Source: Croceibacterium_A sp039927815 (lineage in GTDB: Bacteria; Pseudomonadota; Alphaproteobacteria; Sphingomonadales; Sphingomonadaceae). Taken from it: a DNA stretch of 51,872 bases. The position numbers and the translations under genes are program-made. Position 1 is the first letter of the stretch, and every line of letters begins with the position of its first letter. The notes beneath the pieces are model-generated. The model ran no database searches. It saw nothing but the letters and a program-made list of their open reading frames with translations, and had not been told where the DNA came from. Positions 31,804 through 41,131 of this stretch are shown one piece after another. The stretch spans positions 1 to 51,872 of the forward strand of contig JBDSUJ010000008.1 in the NCBI GenBank assembly GCA_039927815.1, in the 5' to 3' direction.

Positions 31804-33164
31804 GCCACTGGATTATCGGTGCCGTGGATCAGGTCACGGCGCCACGGCCCTTTGAGCAGCCACGCGATGCATAGCACCGCTGCGAGCACGTTGGCGATTG
31901 GATAGCTCCACCACACGCCAAGAACGCCGAGCGGTGTCGCCAGCGCCAGCAGCCATGCCGCAGGCATCTGGAAAGCGTACTGCATGACCAGCGAGATCGT
32001 CATCGCCTGGCGCGTACTCCCGGCGCCGCGGAACACGCCGTTCAACACTTGCGGCAAAGCCAGCACGCCCAGAAACGGTGCGAAGATATAGCAGAAGGTC
32101 ACCGCCTCGCGCACGACGTCCGGCTGACGTGGCGCGAGCGCGCGCATCAGGGGCGCGGCGACCGGGATCAGCAGCAGGCCGACTGCGGTGAAGCCGAGAA
32201 ACCCCAGCCAACCCGCGACACGAGCGCCCTGCATCGCCCGCTCGGTCTGCCCTGCGCCAATGTTCTGGCCGATCACCGCGCTGGTGGCGATCGACAGCCC
32301 CATCATCGGCACGAACCAGAAGAACAACAGCCGCGTCCCGATTCCATAAGCCGCCAGACCGGTGGTGCCGAATCGTGCGGCGAGGCTCATCAACAGCAGC
32401 GAGCCGAAGGTGCGCGCGCCCTGCTCGACCGAGGCAGGCAGGCCAAGGCCAAGCGCCCGGCGGATATGGCCCCCGTCGGGGCGGAACGACTTCCGCTTGA
32501 GATGCAGGGTCGAACGGCCGCTCAGCATGTGATGCACGAGCGCGGCAAACGCGCCGGTCTGGGCAATGACCGTTGCGGTTGCGGCGCCCGCCACCCCCAT
32601 TCCCGCACCGAAAATCAGCAGCGGGTCGAGCGCGGCGTTCACGATCACGGCGCCGAGCATGACCTTCATCGCGAAGCGCACCTCACCTGCTGACTGCAGC
32701 ATTGCCTGCAGCGCCAGGAAAGCGAACATCGGCACCAGCCCCAGGTATGTGACTGACAGGTATTGCCAAGTCAGGTCGAATACGTCTCCGCTGACCCCGA
32801 TCAGACGCAGCGTCGAGGGCGCCAGGGCGTAACCTGCGGCCGCGAACAGCGCCCCGACCGTGATCACGGTTACCAGCGTCTGCGCGGCAACGTGGTCGGC
32901 TGCGTCCTTATTCCCGGCGCCCATGTTCTGCGCGATCAGGACTGCTCCGGCGGTCGACAGGCCGCTGCCGAGCGATAGCAGCAACTGGAACAGCGGCCCG
33001 CTCGCGGCCACCGCCGCAATCGCGTCGGCACCGAGCCGGCCAACGAACCAGGCGTTGATCAATTGGTGAACCGATTGGGCTAGATTGGCCGCGGTGATCG
33101 GCGCCGCAACGCGCAGTAGCACGCCGAGCAGCGACCCTTGGGTCATGTCGATCCTGCCCGCCAT
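31800..33164 (-). CDS. MATE family efflux transporter
   Basis: Multidrug and toxic-compound extrusion protein of 454 residues with about twelve hydrophobic helices. Family landmarks: MTQGSLLGVLLRVAAPITAANLAQ at the start, NAWFVGRLGADAIAAVAASGP, and the second half beginning RRALGLGLPASVEQGARTFG; IGQNIGAGQTERA is the typical second-half motif. It expels drugs or cationic compounds using Na+ or H+. The ATG at 33164 (MAGRID) was kept because the family needs a few residues before TQG; the ATG at 33146 has a better AGGA and is the alternative. Confidence 0.88.
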   Translation of the reverse strand: MAGRIDMTQGSLLGVLLRVAAPITAANLAQSVHQLINAWFVGRLGADAIAAVAASGPLFQLLLSLGSGLSTAGAVLIAQNMGAGNKDAADHVAAQTLVTVITVGALFAAAGYALAPSTLRLIGVSGDVFDLTWQYLSVTYLGLVPMFAFLALQAMLQSAGEVRFAMKVMLGAVIVNAALDPLLIFGAGMGVAGAATATVIAQTGAFAALVHHMLSGRSTLHLKRKSFRPDGGHIRRALGLGLPASVEQGARTFGSLLLMSLAARFGTTGLAAYGIGTRLLFFWFVPMMGLSIATSAVIGQNIGAGQTERAMQGARVAGWLGFLGFTAVGLLLIPVAAPLMRALAPRQPDVVREAVTFCYIFAPFLGVLALPQVLNGVFRGAGSTRQAMTISLVMQYAFQMPAAWLLALATPLGVLGVWWSYPIANVLAAVLCIAWLLKGPWRRDLIHGTDNPVA

Positions 33165-33207
33165 AGCGCGCTTTGCTATCGCTCGCCGGGCAGAGGCGCC
33201 AGCGGTT

Positions 33208-33741
33208 TCAGGCCGCCGCCTTGGCTCGCTCGATCGCTTCCAGCACGATGGCGCGGGCGTCCGCCGCATCGCCCCACTCGCCGACCCGCACCCACTTGTC
33301 GGGCTCAAGATCCTTGTAGTGGGTGAAGAAGTGCTCGATCTGCTGCAGCACGATCGACGGAAGGTCCTGCCGTTCACCGACGTCGGAGTAGTATGGGAAC
33401 GTGGTGTCCACCGGCACGCACACCAGCTTTTCGTCCCCGCCGTGTTCGTCCTCCAGGCGGAGCACACCGATCGGCCGGGCCCGCACCACGCAGCCGGCGA
33501 TGAAGGGCGAGCGAGCGATCACCAGCGCATCGAGCGGATCGCCGTCGGGCGACAAGGTATGCGGCACGAATCCGTAGTTCGCCGGATACCGCATCGGGGT
33601 GTGGAGGATGCGATCGACGAATAGCGCGCCGCTTTTGGCGTCGAACTCGTACTTCACCGGCTCCCCGCCGGTCGGCACTTCGATGATGACGTTGAGGCTC
33701 TCGGGCGGATTATCGCCCGTCGGAATAAATTCGATACGCAT
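33208..33741 (-). CDS. ppa: Inorganic pyrophosphatase
   Basis: Soluble family I pyrophosphatase of 177 residues: pyrophosphate + water to two phosphates, pulling biosynthetic reactions forward. It has the KYEFD element near the N-terminus, the NYGFVPHT stretch, and the acidic metal motif DGDPLDALV. The length matches bacterial enzymes. It lies 43 bases upstream of the MATE gene on the same strand and is divergent from the luciferase-like oxidoreductase gene. Confidence 0.96.
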   Translation of the reverse strand: MRIEFIPTGDNPPESLNVIIEVPTGGEPVKYEFDAKSGALFVDRILHTPMRYPANYGFVPHTLSPDGDPLDALVIARSPFIAGCVVRARPIGVLRLEDEHGGDEKLVCVPVDTTFPYYSDVGERQDLPSIVLQQIEHFFTHYKDLEPDKWVRVGEWGDAADARAIVLEAIERAKAAA

Positions 33742-33841
33742 GCCGCGCCCCTAGTCCGCCAGCGCGCCGTTGGCGAGGCGGTAAATGCCCGCTAGGCTGC
33801 CGGCAACGGTGCCCCAAGGCGCCAACGCAGGAGAGAGCACG

Positions 33842-34951
33842 ATGCACGTAGGCCTGGCCACCGGGTTCGCCAAACAAGGGCGCACCAGCGGATCCGATGC
33901 GGATTTCATCCACGAGGAAGTCGAAAACCTGGTCCTGGCCGAACAGCTCGGCTTCGATTCGGTGTGGATTACCGAGCATCATTTCACCGATTATTCGATG
34001 TCGAACGATCCGTTGCAGCTGCTGACGTATATCGCGGCGAAGACGCGGCATGTGAAACTGGGAACGCAGTGCATCATCGTGCCGTGGCACAATCCGGCGC
34101 GGCTGGCGGAAAAGATCATCAACCTCGACATCCTGTCGAACGGCCGGGCGATCCTCGGCTTTGGCGGCGGGTTGGCGCAGCATGAATTCGCCGGCCTCGG
34201 CATCGACATGGGCAAGAGCCGCGCGCTCTATAACGAGATGCTCGAGGTCGTGTGCACCGCGCTCGAAACCGGCGTGATCGAGGGCGATGGCGCGTTCGGC
34301 AAGATTGCCCGCAGCACGCTGCGCCCGGCGCCGATCAAGAGCTTCGAAGGGCGCAAGTTCTGTGGCTCGCTGTCGGGCAGTTCGATGTACAGCGCCGCCA
34401 GGATGGGCTGCGGCAACATGGTTCTGATGCTGCCCCAGCGCGGCAAGGACGCCGCACCTGACCGCTACACCGAGGTGTGGAAGGAAGTGAACGGCACCGA
34501 TTCGAACCCGCCGCCGCCGATGCTGAGCGGCAACTACTATATCGACGACAACGCCGACTTCGCTGAGGAGCAGGGCCGCAAGTATCTCGGCAACACGATG
34601 CGGGCGGCAATCAGGAACTACGGCCTCGACACGCCGGGCGTGTTCCCAACGATCAAGGGCTACGAACATTACGAAAACATGGTCTTGGCCCCCGAAGCGA
34701 TCGAACCGTACATCGACGACTTCTCCAAAGGCGTCGTCGCGGGCACCCCACAGATGATCCTCGAACGTTTGTGGGAGCTGAAGGAAATTTTCCGCCCGCA
34801 GGGCTTATTCCCGCATGTCTACTTCGGCGGGATGCCCAAGGAGGAGGCGCGCAAGAACATCCACTTGTTCGCCAAGACGGTCCTTCCGGAACTGAAAAGC
34901 TGGGAGGCTGAAACCTCGATTGACGACCGGTTCCTCGAAGCCGCGGAGTAG
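33842..34951 (+). CDS. Luciferase-like flavin-dependent oxidoreductase
   Basis: Member of the LLM flavin (FMN or F420) monooxygenase class, 369 residues, TIM-barrel fold. Features: LVLAEQLGFDSVWITEHHFTDYSM (the conserved EHHF), RHVKLGTQCIIVPWHNPARLAEKI, GRAILGFGGG and the C-terminal FPHVYFGGMPKEEARKN. Such enzymes oxidise aldehydes, ketones or other organics with reduced flavin; the substrate is not apparent. The ATG at 33842 follows AGGAGAG. It appears monocistronic. Confidence 0.87.
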   Translation: MHVGLATGFAKQGRTSGSDADFIHEEVENLVLAEQLGFDSVWITEHHFTDYSMSNDPLQLLTYIAAKTRHVKLGTQCIIVPWHNPARLAEKIINLDILSNGRAILGFGGGLAQHEFAGLGIDMGKSRALYNEMLEVVCTALETGVIEGDGAFGKIARSTLRPAPIKSFEGRKFCGSLSGSSMYSAARMGCGNMVLMLPQRGKDAAPDRYTEVWKEVNGTDSNPPPPMLSGNYYIDDNADFAEEQGRKYLGNTMRAAIRNYGLDTPGVFPTIKGYEHYENMVLAPEAIEPYIDDFSKGVVAGTPQMILERLWELKEIFRPQGLFPHVYFGGMPKEEARKNIHLFAKTVLPELKSWEAETSIDDRFLEAAE

Positions 34952-34960
34952 CCGCGAACG

Positions 34961-35641
34961 CTAACCCGACGAGCCCGCGAGCACATTGATGGTGAACGCG
35001 ATCACGCCGATGTTGAACAAGAACGCGGCCAACGATTGCAGCATCACGACTCGGCGGAACACCGATAGCGTGACATTTACGTCCGAGGTCGAGAACGCCA
35101 TTGCGACGTTGAAGGAAAAATAGGCGAAATCGACATAACTCGGCAGCGGCGTTCCAGGGAACTCCAGCCCACCGGTATCGCCTCCGTTATTGCTTTGCCG
35201 CGAATAAAACGCGTGCGCATAGTGCAGGGCGTAGATCGCGTTGGCGAATGTCCAGATCAGAATGAGCGTGGCAAACAGCTTCGTCAGCGCGAGCCACGAT
35301 CCCTTGCGCGCTTCGGGCATCTCGCCGGTGATCGCCGCCATCACCACCAGCGTCAGCAAGGTCGTGAACAAGAGTACCAACACGCGGTTGGCGTCGTTAG
35401 CCTGCGAGTGCGCTCGCATCATCCCGGCGGTGTGCCCAGCCAGCAGCGGGGCGAGCGAGGCCAGAAACACCACGGCCGCGACATCGAAACTGGTTGCCAG
35501 CGCATCGGCCCACGAGCTCCCTGGAACGGCGCCTCGATAGACAAAATACCCGAGCACCAGCAGGATCACGAACACCACGAAGCGTAGCGGCGCTATCCGT
35601 TTGCCGATATCGATCGCGGATTCTCGACGGTGCTGCGTCAT
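34961..35641 (-). CDS. DUF1345 family membrane protein
   Basis: Inner-membrane protein of 226 residues with about five hydrophobic helices. It shows the DUF1345 pattern: DVAAVVFLASLAPLLAG, the charged cytoplasmic stretch MRAHSQANDANRV, IWTFANAIYALHYAHAFY, and YVDFAYFSFNVAMAFSTSDVNV with a C-terminal helix. No function is established for the family. It is convergent with the LLM oxidoreductase (9 bases) and 65 bases from the M61 peptidase end. Confidence 0.87.
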   Translation of the reverse strand: MTQHRRESAIDIGKRIAPLRFVVFVILLVLGYFVYRGAVPGSSWADALATSFDVAAVVFLASLAPLLAGHTAGMMRAHSQANDANRVLVLLFTTLLTLVVMAAITGEMPEARKGSWLALTKLFATLILIWTFANAIYALHYAHAFYSRQSNNGGDTGGLEFPGTPLPSYVDFAYFSFNVAMAFSTSDVNVTLSVFRRVVMLQSLAAFLFNIGVIAFTINVLAGSSG

Positions 35642-35706
35642 CGTTTCGTCTCTAGCCTCAGGGCAGTGGCTGCGCGAGCCTCAAATCCTCCCGCCGGGCC
35701 GCAGGG

Positions 35707-37680
35707 TTATCCGACCGTCCGCGGCGCCAGCAACCGGTCGAGCGGCTGCTCGCCGGCCCCCGCGGGCTCGATCCACGGATAGCGCAGCCCGCCATGGTAC
35801 GCGATCGGCACGGTCGCCACCGCGTCACCGCGCTTGACGAGCAAGGCGATTATAGTTTGGCGATCCTTGGCGGCGCTGATCGCAGCGCGCATCACGTCAT
35901 GGCTGTACGCCCGGCCGTTGACCGCGACCACTTGCGCGCCATTGACCAGGCCTGCCGCGAACGCCGGGCCGTCCCACTGCACGCTCGTCACCCGGCCCGC
36001 CCGGTCCAACGTCATGCCCAGCGAATGGGTCAGCGACAACGACCCGGCGGAGTCGGCGATTTCCTTGTCCCATGGATTGGGCACTTCATGAAACACCAGC
36101 CGATAACCCGCCGCCTCGATACCCTGGAGCGGCGCGGGCTGGTCCGGACTTTGGATGCGCGCCGCAAAAAAGCCGCGCCAGTCGTAGGGCGCCAGGGCGG
36201 CGAGCGCGGCAATGACGTCATCCAGTTCGTAGGTGGTCTGCCCGAGGTCGTTTCCGCCGAAGAACGCGCGCGCGAAATCGTCCAGCCCGCGCCTGCCGCC
36301 GGTTCGCTGGCGCAGGATCTGGTCGGCCTCGAGCCATACGAGTGCGGCCTCGCGGTAATAATCGCTGGCGCGGGTCAGGCTCGGCCACACTTTCGCTTCA
36401 CGGTAGGCCACCAATGGCTCCGCAGTGGTGTCTTCGACCGAGCGCCACCGGCGCCCGGGCATCGCGGCATAGCTGGCGGCGCTGGTGGCGATTTCGGCCA
36501 GCACCATGTCCTTGCTCTGGATACCCGAGCGGGCGCCCAGCACCATGCCCCAGAATTGGGTCTGTCCTTCGTAAACCCACAGCAGGTCGGTCTGGACCGG
36601 CTGGCGAAAATCGGGTGCCCACAGCCGCGCCGGCACCTTGAACTTGCCGTTCCAGCTGTGAACGAATTCGTGCGCCACGACGCGCAGATCGGTCGCATTG
36701 AGAGCAGGGAGCCGGTAACTGCTGGGCGAAGCCTGCATTTCGGCGCTGCGCTGGTGTTCGGTCCCGATCGCGTAAAAATTGTCGCTCAGGGCCATCAACA
36801 AGTCGTAGTGGTCGAAGTGCCGCCCGCCGAATAACGCGGTTGCTTCGCGCACCAGCTTGCGATGTGCTTCGATCAGTTCGGGGGTTGCCGCCAGATCCTT
36901 CGCGTCGTCGGCAAAGGTATCGAGCCGCACCTCGCCGCCCAGGTCCCAACGGCGGAAATTGCGCCCCGCGAACAGCGGCGAGTCGGCCAGAGTCGCAAAG
37001 TCGGTTTCGGCGAAAGTGTGAGTGTCGCCGACCACGGCTTCTCCATCGAGCGCCGTCGCGGCCTGCCAGCCCGCGGGCAGCGTAACGCTGGGCCGAACCC
37101 TCACCTGGCGAACGTAATGGCCCGCGGGATAGAGCGCGACGCGATCCCACTGCAGGTCGAACATCGCGGGATTGGCCAGCACTTGCCCTTCGGAACTTTG
37201 CAGCGCTCCGGCATAAGTCAGCTGAACCGTGATCGTGGCCGCGTTCGCGGGTAGTTCGACATGAAACGCAAACGGTTCGGCGGGATCGCGACGCCATTTC
37301 AGCGGCTGGCTTCCAGCGCGGAACCGCAGTTCGCTGAGCTGCACCATGCGCCCCGTCGCAGAGTGGTTTCCCGGCCGCCATTGCGGATAGAGCAGGGTTA
37401 TCTGCCGACGGCCCGCGGCCACCGGGATGACTTCAGTCACCCTCAAGATCGCTCGCAGCGGATCGGTCGCATCAACATCGAGCGTGAGCGTGCCCGGATA
37501 GGGCACATCGCTGGGCGGGGGGATGGTGTCCGCGATCGGTACCGCCCTTGGCTTCGAGCGGACGAGGGCGTCCTGGGCAAGCGCCGGCCCTGCCAGGAGC
37601 AGAAGGAGGGCGGAGAGGGCGACCAACGCGTCCGTCGTTCGGCGGCGCAGAATGTCGAACAAGACACGAGGGCGGGTCAT
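35707..37680 (-). CDS. M61 family metallopeptidase with PDZ domain
   Basis: Secreted aminopeptidase of 657 residues. A signal peptide ends near ALAQ (residue 36). An N-terminal beta domain runs to about 230; the catalytic site has HEFVH at 337-341 and the downstream zinc glutamate in LWVYEGQTQFW. The motif YAIGTEH corresponds to the family's conserved GxxEH stretch. A PDZ-type domain lies at about 540-620. Known M61 members are glycyl aminopeptidases acting in the periplasm. The ATG at 37680 was chosen; the frame is open far upstream by chance. It diverges from hisS (105 bases apart). Confidence 0.9.
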   Translation of the reverse strand: MTRPRVLFDILRRRTTDALVALSALLLLLAGPALAQDALVRSKPRAVPIADTIPPPSDVPYPGTLTLDVDATDPLRAILRVTEVIPVAAGRRQITLLYPQWRPGNHSATGRMVQLSELRFRAGSQPLKWRRDPAEPFAFHVELPANAATITVQLTYAGALQSSEGQVLANPAMFDLQWDRVALYPAGHYVRQVRVRPSVTLPAGWQAATALDGEAVVGDTHTFAETDFATLADSPLFAGRNFRRWDLGGEVRLDTFADDAKDLAATPELIEAHRKLVREATALFGGRHFDHYDLLMALSDNFYAIGTEHQRSAEMQASPSSYRLPALNATDLRVVAHEFVHSWNGKFKVPARLWAPDFRQPVQTDLLWVYEGQTQFWGMVLGARSGIQSKDMVLAEIATSAASYAAMPGRRWRSVEDTTAEPLVAYREAKVWPSLTRASDYYREAALVWLEADQILRQRTGGRRGLDDFARAFFGGNDLGQTTYELDDVIAALAALAPYDWRGFFAARIQSPDQPAPLQGIEAAGYRLVFHEVPNPWDKEIADSAGSLSLTHSLGMTLDRAGRVTSVQWDGPAFAAGLVNGAQVVAVNGRAYSHDVMRAAISAAKDRQTIIALLVKRGDAVATVPIAYHGGLRYPWIEPAGAGEQPLDRLLAPRTVG

Positions 37681-37785
37681 CGCTTTGTCGATGGCAAATA
37701 CGCGCGCTGTAGGACAGCGAAGATTTCGGCGCCTTTGCGGCAGCGGCGAATTCGCGTTAAGCGCGCGGCCAATGAGCAGGCCCCA

Positions 37786-39024
37786 ATGACCCGGATCGAA
37801 ACCCCCCGCCCCATCCGCGGCACGCAGGATATCTTCGGTGCCGAGGCCGAGGCGTTCGCGTTCGTGGTCGAGACGTTCGAGCGCGTGCGCAAGCTGTACC
37901 GCTTTCGCCGGATCGAGATGCCGGTGTTCGAAAAGACCGAGGTGTTCTCCCGCTCGCTCGGCGAAACAACCGACGTGGTGAGCAAAGAAATGTACTCGTT
38001 CCTCGACCGCGGCGAGGAATCGTTGACCCTGCGGCCCGAGTTCACCGCCGGGATCGCGCGTGCCTACTTGACTGGCGGGTGGCAGCAGTACATTCCGCTC
38101 AAGGTCGCCACGCATGGCCCGCTGTTCCGCTACGAACGCCCGCAAAAGGGCCGCTACCGCCAGTTCCACCAGCTCGACGCCGAGATCATCGGTGCGGCCG
38201 AACCGCAGGCGGACGTCGAATTGCTGGCGATGGCCGATCAGCTGCTCAAGGAATTGGGCATTGCAGACGGAGTGACCCTGCAACTCAACACGCTGGGCGA
38301 CGGCGACAGCCGCGAGGCATGGCGCGCGGCGCTGGTCGAATACTTCCGCAATGCCCGCGATGCCCTGAGCGAGGATTCGCAGGAGCGGCTGGAAAAGAAC
38401 CCGCTTCGCATCCTCGACAGCAAGGACCCACGCGACCGGGCGCTGGTCCACGATGCGCCGCGGGTCGACGATTTCCTCAGCGGCGACGCCGAGCGGTATT
38501 TCATCGCGGTGTGCAACGGGCTCGACGCGGCGGGCGTCAACTGGAACCGCGATCCGACATTGGTGCGCGGGCTCGACTACTACCGCCACACCGCGTTCGA
38601 GTTCATCACCGACCGGCTCGGCGCGCAAGGCACCGTGCTTGGGGGCGGGCGCTATGACGGGCTGATCGAGCAGCTTGGCGGCCCGCACACGCCGGCAGTG
38701 GGGTGGGCCGCGGGAATCGAGCGGCTGGCGATGCTGGTGGGCGCGCAGGCTGACACAGTGCCTAGCGCCGTCGTGGTAGTGGAAGACGATCTGGCGCAGA
38801 TGGCTGGATATAAGGCGTTGTCCGCGCTGCGCCGGGCAGGGATCGATGCCGAAATCGTAGCGTCGGGCTCCCGGCGAAAACGGTTTGACAAGGCAGTCAA
38901 GATCGGCAGCCGAATTCTGGTGATCGCCGATGCGCACAACGAGTTGCCGGTCCTTGACGTGCGCAGTTCCGCTGACGGCGAACTCGAGGCACGGGTCCGC
39001 GGGATCGTCGACGTCATCACATGA
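37786..39024 (+). CDS. hisS: Histidyl-tRNA synthetase
   Basis: Class II aminoacyl-tRNA synthetase of 412 residues. Motif 2 is visible in HGPLFRYERPQKGRYRQFHQ, histidine-site motifs in LVRGLDYYRHTAFEF and GGGRYDGLIEQLGGP, and motif 3 in GWAAGIERLAML. The anticodon-binding domain forms the last ~85 residues. The ATG at 37786 (MTRIETPRPIRGTQD) fits the family. prfA begins inside its stop codon, so hisS-prfA-prmC form one translationally coupled unit. Confidence 0.97.
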   Translation: MTRIETPRPIRGTQDIFGAEAEAFAFVVETFERVRKLYRFRRIEMPVFEKTEVFSRSLGETTDVVSKEMYSFLDRGEESLTLRPEFTAGIARAYLTGGWQQYIPLKVATHGPLFRYERPQKGRYRQFHQLDAEIIGAAEPQADVELLAMADQLLKELGIADGVTLQLNTLGDGDSREAWRAALVEYFRNARDALSEDSQERLEKNPLRILDSKDPRDRALVHDAPRVDDFLSGDAERYFIAVCNGLDAAGVNWNRDPTLVRGLDYYRHTAFEFITDRLGAQGTVLGGGRYDGLIEQLGGPHTPAVGWAAGIERLAMLVGAQADTVPSAVVVVEDDLAQMAGYKALSALRRAGIDAEIVASGSRRKRFDKAVKIGSRILVIADAHNELPVLDVRSSADGELEARVRGIVDVIT

Positions 39025-40088
39025 ACATCCCCGATGACCGCCTCCGCCAGCTCGCCAACCGTTTCGCCGAGCTTGAAGCGCGGCTTGCTTCCGGTCAGCT
39101 TGAGAGCGAGGCATTTATCGCGGCCTCGCGCGACTATTCGGAGCTCGAGCCGGTCGCCAAGGCGGCCGAGGACTTGCGGTCGATGCGGGCCGAGGTCGCC
39201 GAGCTGTCGGCGCTGACCGAGGACCCCGAAATGGGTGCCCTCGCGCGCGAGGAGCTGGGTGTTTTGCGCGACCGGCTGCCTGAAGCCGAGCATCGCCTGT
39301 CGCTCGCCATGCTGCCGCGCGACAGCGCCGACATGCGTCCGGCGATGTTGGAAATCCGCGCCGGCACCGGGGGTGACGAAGCGGCGCTGTTCGCCGGCGA
39401 CCTCTACCGCATGTACGAACGCTATGCCGCCGAGCAGGGCTGGCGGATCGAGCCTGTCAGCGTCGCCACCACCGAGATCGGCGGGATCAAGGAGCTGGTG
39501 GCGGAAATCGCCGGCACCGGGGTGTTCGCCAAGCTCAAATTCGAGAGTGGCGTCCACCGGGTCCAGCGCGTCCCGGTGACCGAAAGCGGCGGGCGCATCC
39601 ATACCTCCGCCGCGACCGTCGCGGTGCTGCCCGAACCGACCGAGGTCGATGTCCAGATCGAGGACAAGGATTTGCGGATCGACATCTACCGCGCGAGCGG
39701 CGCAGGGGGCCAGCACGTCAACAAGACAGATTCGGCGGTCCGCCTGACGCATTTGCCAACGGGCATCGTTGTGGCGATGCAGGACGAACGCAGCCAGCAC
39801 CGCAACCGTGCCAAGGCGATGGCCGTGCTGCGGACCCGCATCTACGAAAAGATGCGCAGCGAAGCGCACGGCGCCGAGGCCGAGGCGCGCCGCGCCATGG
39901 TCGGCAGTGGCGACCGGTCGGAGCGCATCCGCACTTACAATTTCCCTCAGGGCCGGGTCACCGACCACCGCATCGGCCTGACCCTGCACAAGCTCGACGA
40001 AGTGCTCGCCGGAACCGCGCTGGGCGAATTGATCGACGCCCTGATCGCCGAGGACCAGGCCAAGCGCCTTGCCGCGATGGACGCGTGA
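39021..40088 (+). CDS. prfA: Peptide chain release factor 1
   Basis: Translation termination factor of 355 residues for UAA and UAG codons. The stop-codon-recognising PxT tripeptide is PVT (185-187) in RVPVTESGGRIHT, and the catalytic GGQ loop is at 229-231 in SGAGGQHVNKTDSAVR. Its GGQ glutamine is the methylation target of PrmC, encoded immediately downstream with a four-base overlap. Confidence 0.98.
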   Translation: MNIPDDRLRQLANRFAELEARLASGQLESEAFIAASRDYSELEPVAKAAEDLRSMRAEVAELSALTEDPEMGALAREELGVLRDRLPEAEHRLSLAMLPRDSADMRPAMLEIRAGTGGDEAALFAGDLYRMYERYAAEQGWRIEPVSVATTEIGGIKELVAEIAGTGVFAKLKFESGVHRVQRVPVTESGGRIHTSAATVAVLPEPTEVDVQIEDKDLRIDIYRASGAGGQHVNKTDSAVRLTHLPTGIVVAMQDERSQHRNRAKAMAVLRTRIYEKMRSEAHGAEAEARRAMVGSGDRSERIRTYNFPQGRVTDHRIGLTLHKLDEVLAGTALGELIDALIAEDQAKRLAAMDA

Positions 40089-40924
40089 CCACGGTCGCGC
40101 AGGCGCTGCGGGACACGGCCGCGCGGCTTGAGGCGACGTCGGACACGGCCCGACTCGATGCGGAACTGCTGATGGCGCACGCGCTGGGTGTCAGCCGCTC
40201 GAAGATGTTGCTGCGAGATTTCGACGAGCCGGTTCCGCCGCCATTCGCTGCTCTGGTGGACCGGCGGGCGCGGCACGAACCCGTCGCCTACCTAGTCGGT
40301 GCGCAGGAATTCTTCGGCCGCGAGTTTCGGGTTACGCCAGCGGTGCTGATCCCGCGTCCCGACAGCGAGACGACCGTGGCGGCGGCGCTCGACGAATGTC
40401 CCGCGCCCCGCCGTGTGCTTGATTGCGGTGTCGGTTCGGGCGCGCTGCTGTTGACGGTCCTGGCCGAGCGTCCCGGCGCTCTCGGTGTGGGGATTGATCG
40501 GTCCGCCGGCGCGGTGGCGGTCGCGGCGGATAACGCGGCCCGGCTGGGGCTGGCCGATCGGGCGACGCTGGCGGTGGCCGACTGGCTCGTGTCGGGCTGG
40601 GCCACTCAGCTCGGACGCTTCGACTTGATTCTCGCCAACCCGCCCTATGTTGAGGACGACGCGTCGCTCGATCCCGACGTCCGCGAGTGGGAGCCGGGCG
40701 GGGCGCTGTTCGCCGGGCCCGACGGGCTCGACGCTTACCGCGCCTTGATCCCGCAACTGCGCGCGCTTCTCGCGTCCGACGGCGTGGCGGTGGTGGAAAT
40801 CGGCGCAAGCCAAGGCGATGCGATCGCGGCTGTGGCGCGGGCCGCGGGTTTCACCAGCGAATTGCGCTGCGATCTTGCCACGCGGCCGCGCGCGGTTATC
40901 CTGCGATTAGGACTTGGCAGATAG
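40085..40924 (+). CDS. prmC: Release factor glutamine methyltransferase
   Basis: SAM-dependent N5-glutamine methyltransferase of 279 residues that modifies the GGQ motif of release factors. Class I motif I reads LDCGVGSGALLLT, and the catalytic NPPY is at 185-188 (LANPPYVEDD). The N-terminal helical domain has AHALGVSRSKMLLRDFDE. The start is GTG at 40085, overlapping the prfA stop, so enzyme and substrate are coupled. Confidence 0.96.
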   Translation: MTTVAQALRDTAARLEATSDTARLDAELLMAHALGVSRSKMLLRDFDEPVPPPFAALVDRRARHEPVAYLVGAQEFFGREFRVTPAVLIPRPDSETTVAAALDECPAPRRVLDCGVGSGALLLTVLAERPGALGVGIDRSAGAVAVAADNAARLGLADRATLAVADWLVSGWATQLGRFDLILANPPYVEDDASLDPDVREWEPGGALFAGPDGLDAYRALIPQLRALLASDGVAVVEIGASQGDAIAAVARAAGFTSELRCDLATRPRAVILRLGLGR

Positions 40925-40955
40925 GGTGCAAGCCACTAGTTAATGCGTAGGCCAG

Positions 40956-41105
40956 CGGTGGACCGGCGATTGCCGCCACCGGGCCTAAACTCCAACATTT
41001 GCCTAGGGAACCGGCGAAAAAAGCCGGCGGAGCACGCAGATGGAGGGCCACGGTCGCGTCAAAACGGGCGCGCCGGAGGGGTGATGCGACCGGCACCAGC
41101 CGGTC
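40956..41105 (+). promoter_or_regulatory. Structured leader upstream of the DUF4167 gene
   Basis: The 207-base gap between prmC and the DUF4167 gene holds four hairpins: 40956-40961 with 40976-40981 (with an inner stem), 41011-41015 with 41023-41027, 41051-41060 with 41083-41092 (10 bp, one G-U), and 41088-41094 with 41099-41105 (7 bp, loop ACCA). The last two share bases 41088-41092 and cannot form together, as expected of an attenuator or riboswitch. No known family was recognised. It may instead be an sRNA gene. Confidence 0.45.
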
Positions 41106-41131
41106 CTAGTTGAGGAAAGCGAAATTTTCCT

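Noticed and set aside
35707..39114. A 1135-residue minus-strand frame
   Set aside because: Only the part below 37680 is a real protein (M61 peptidase with signal peptide); the rest is antisense to hisS.
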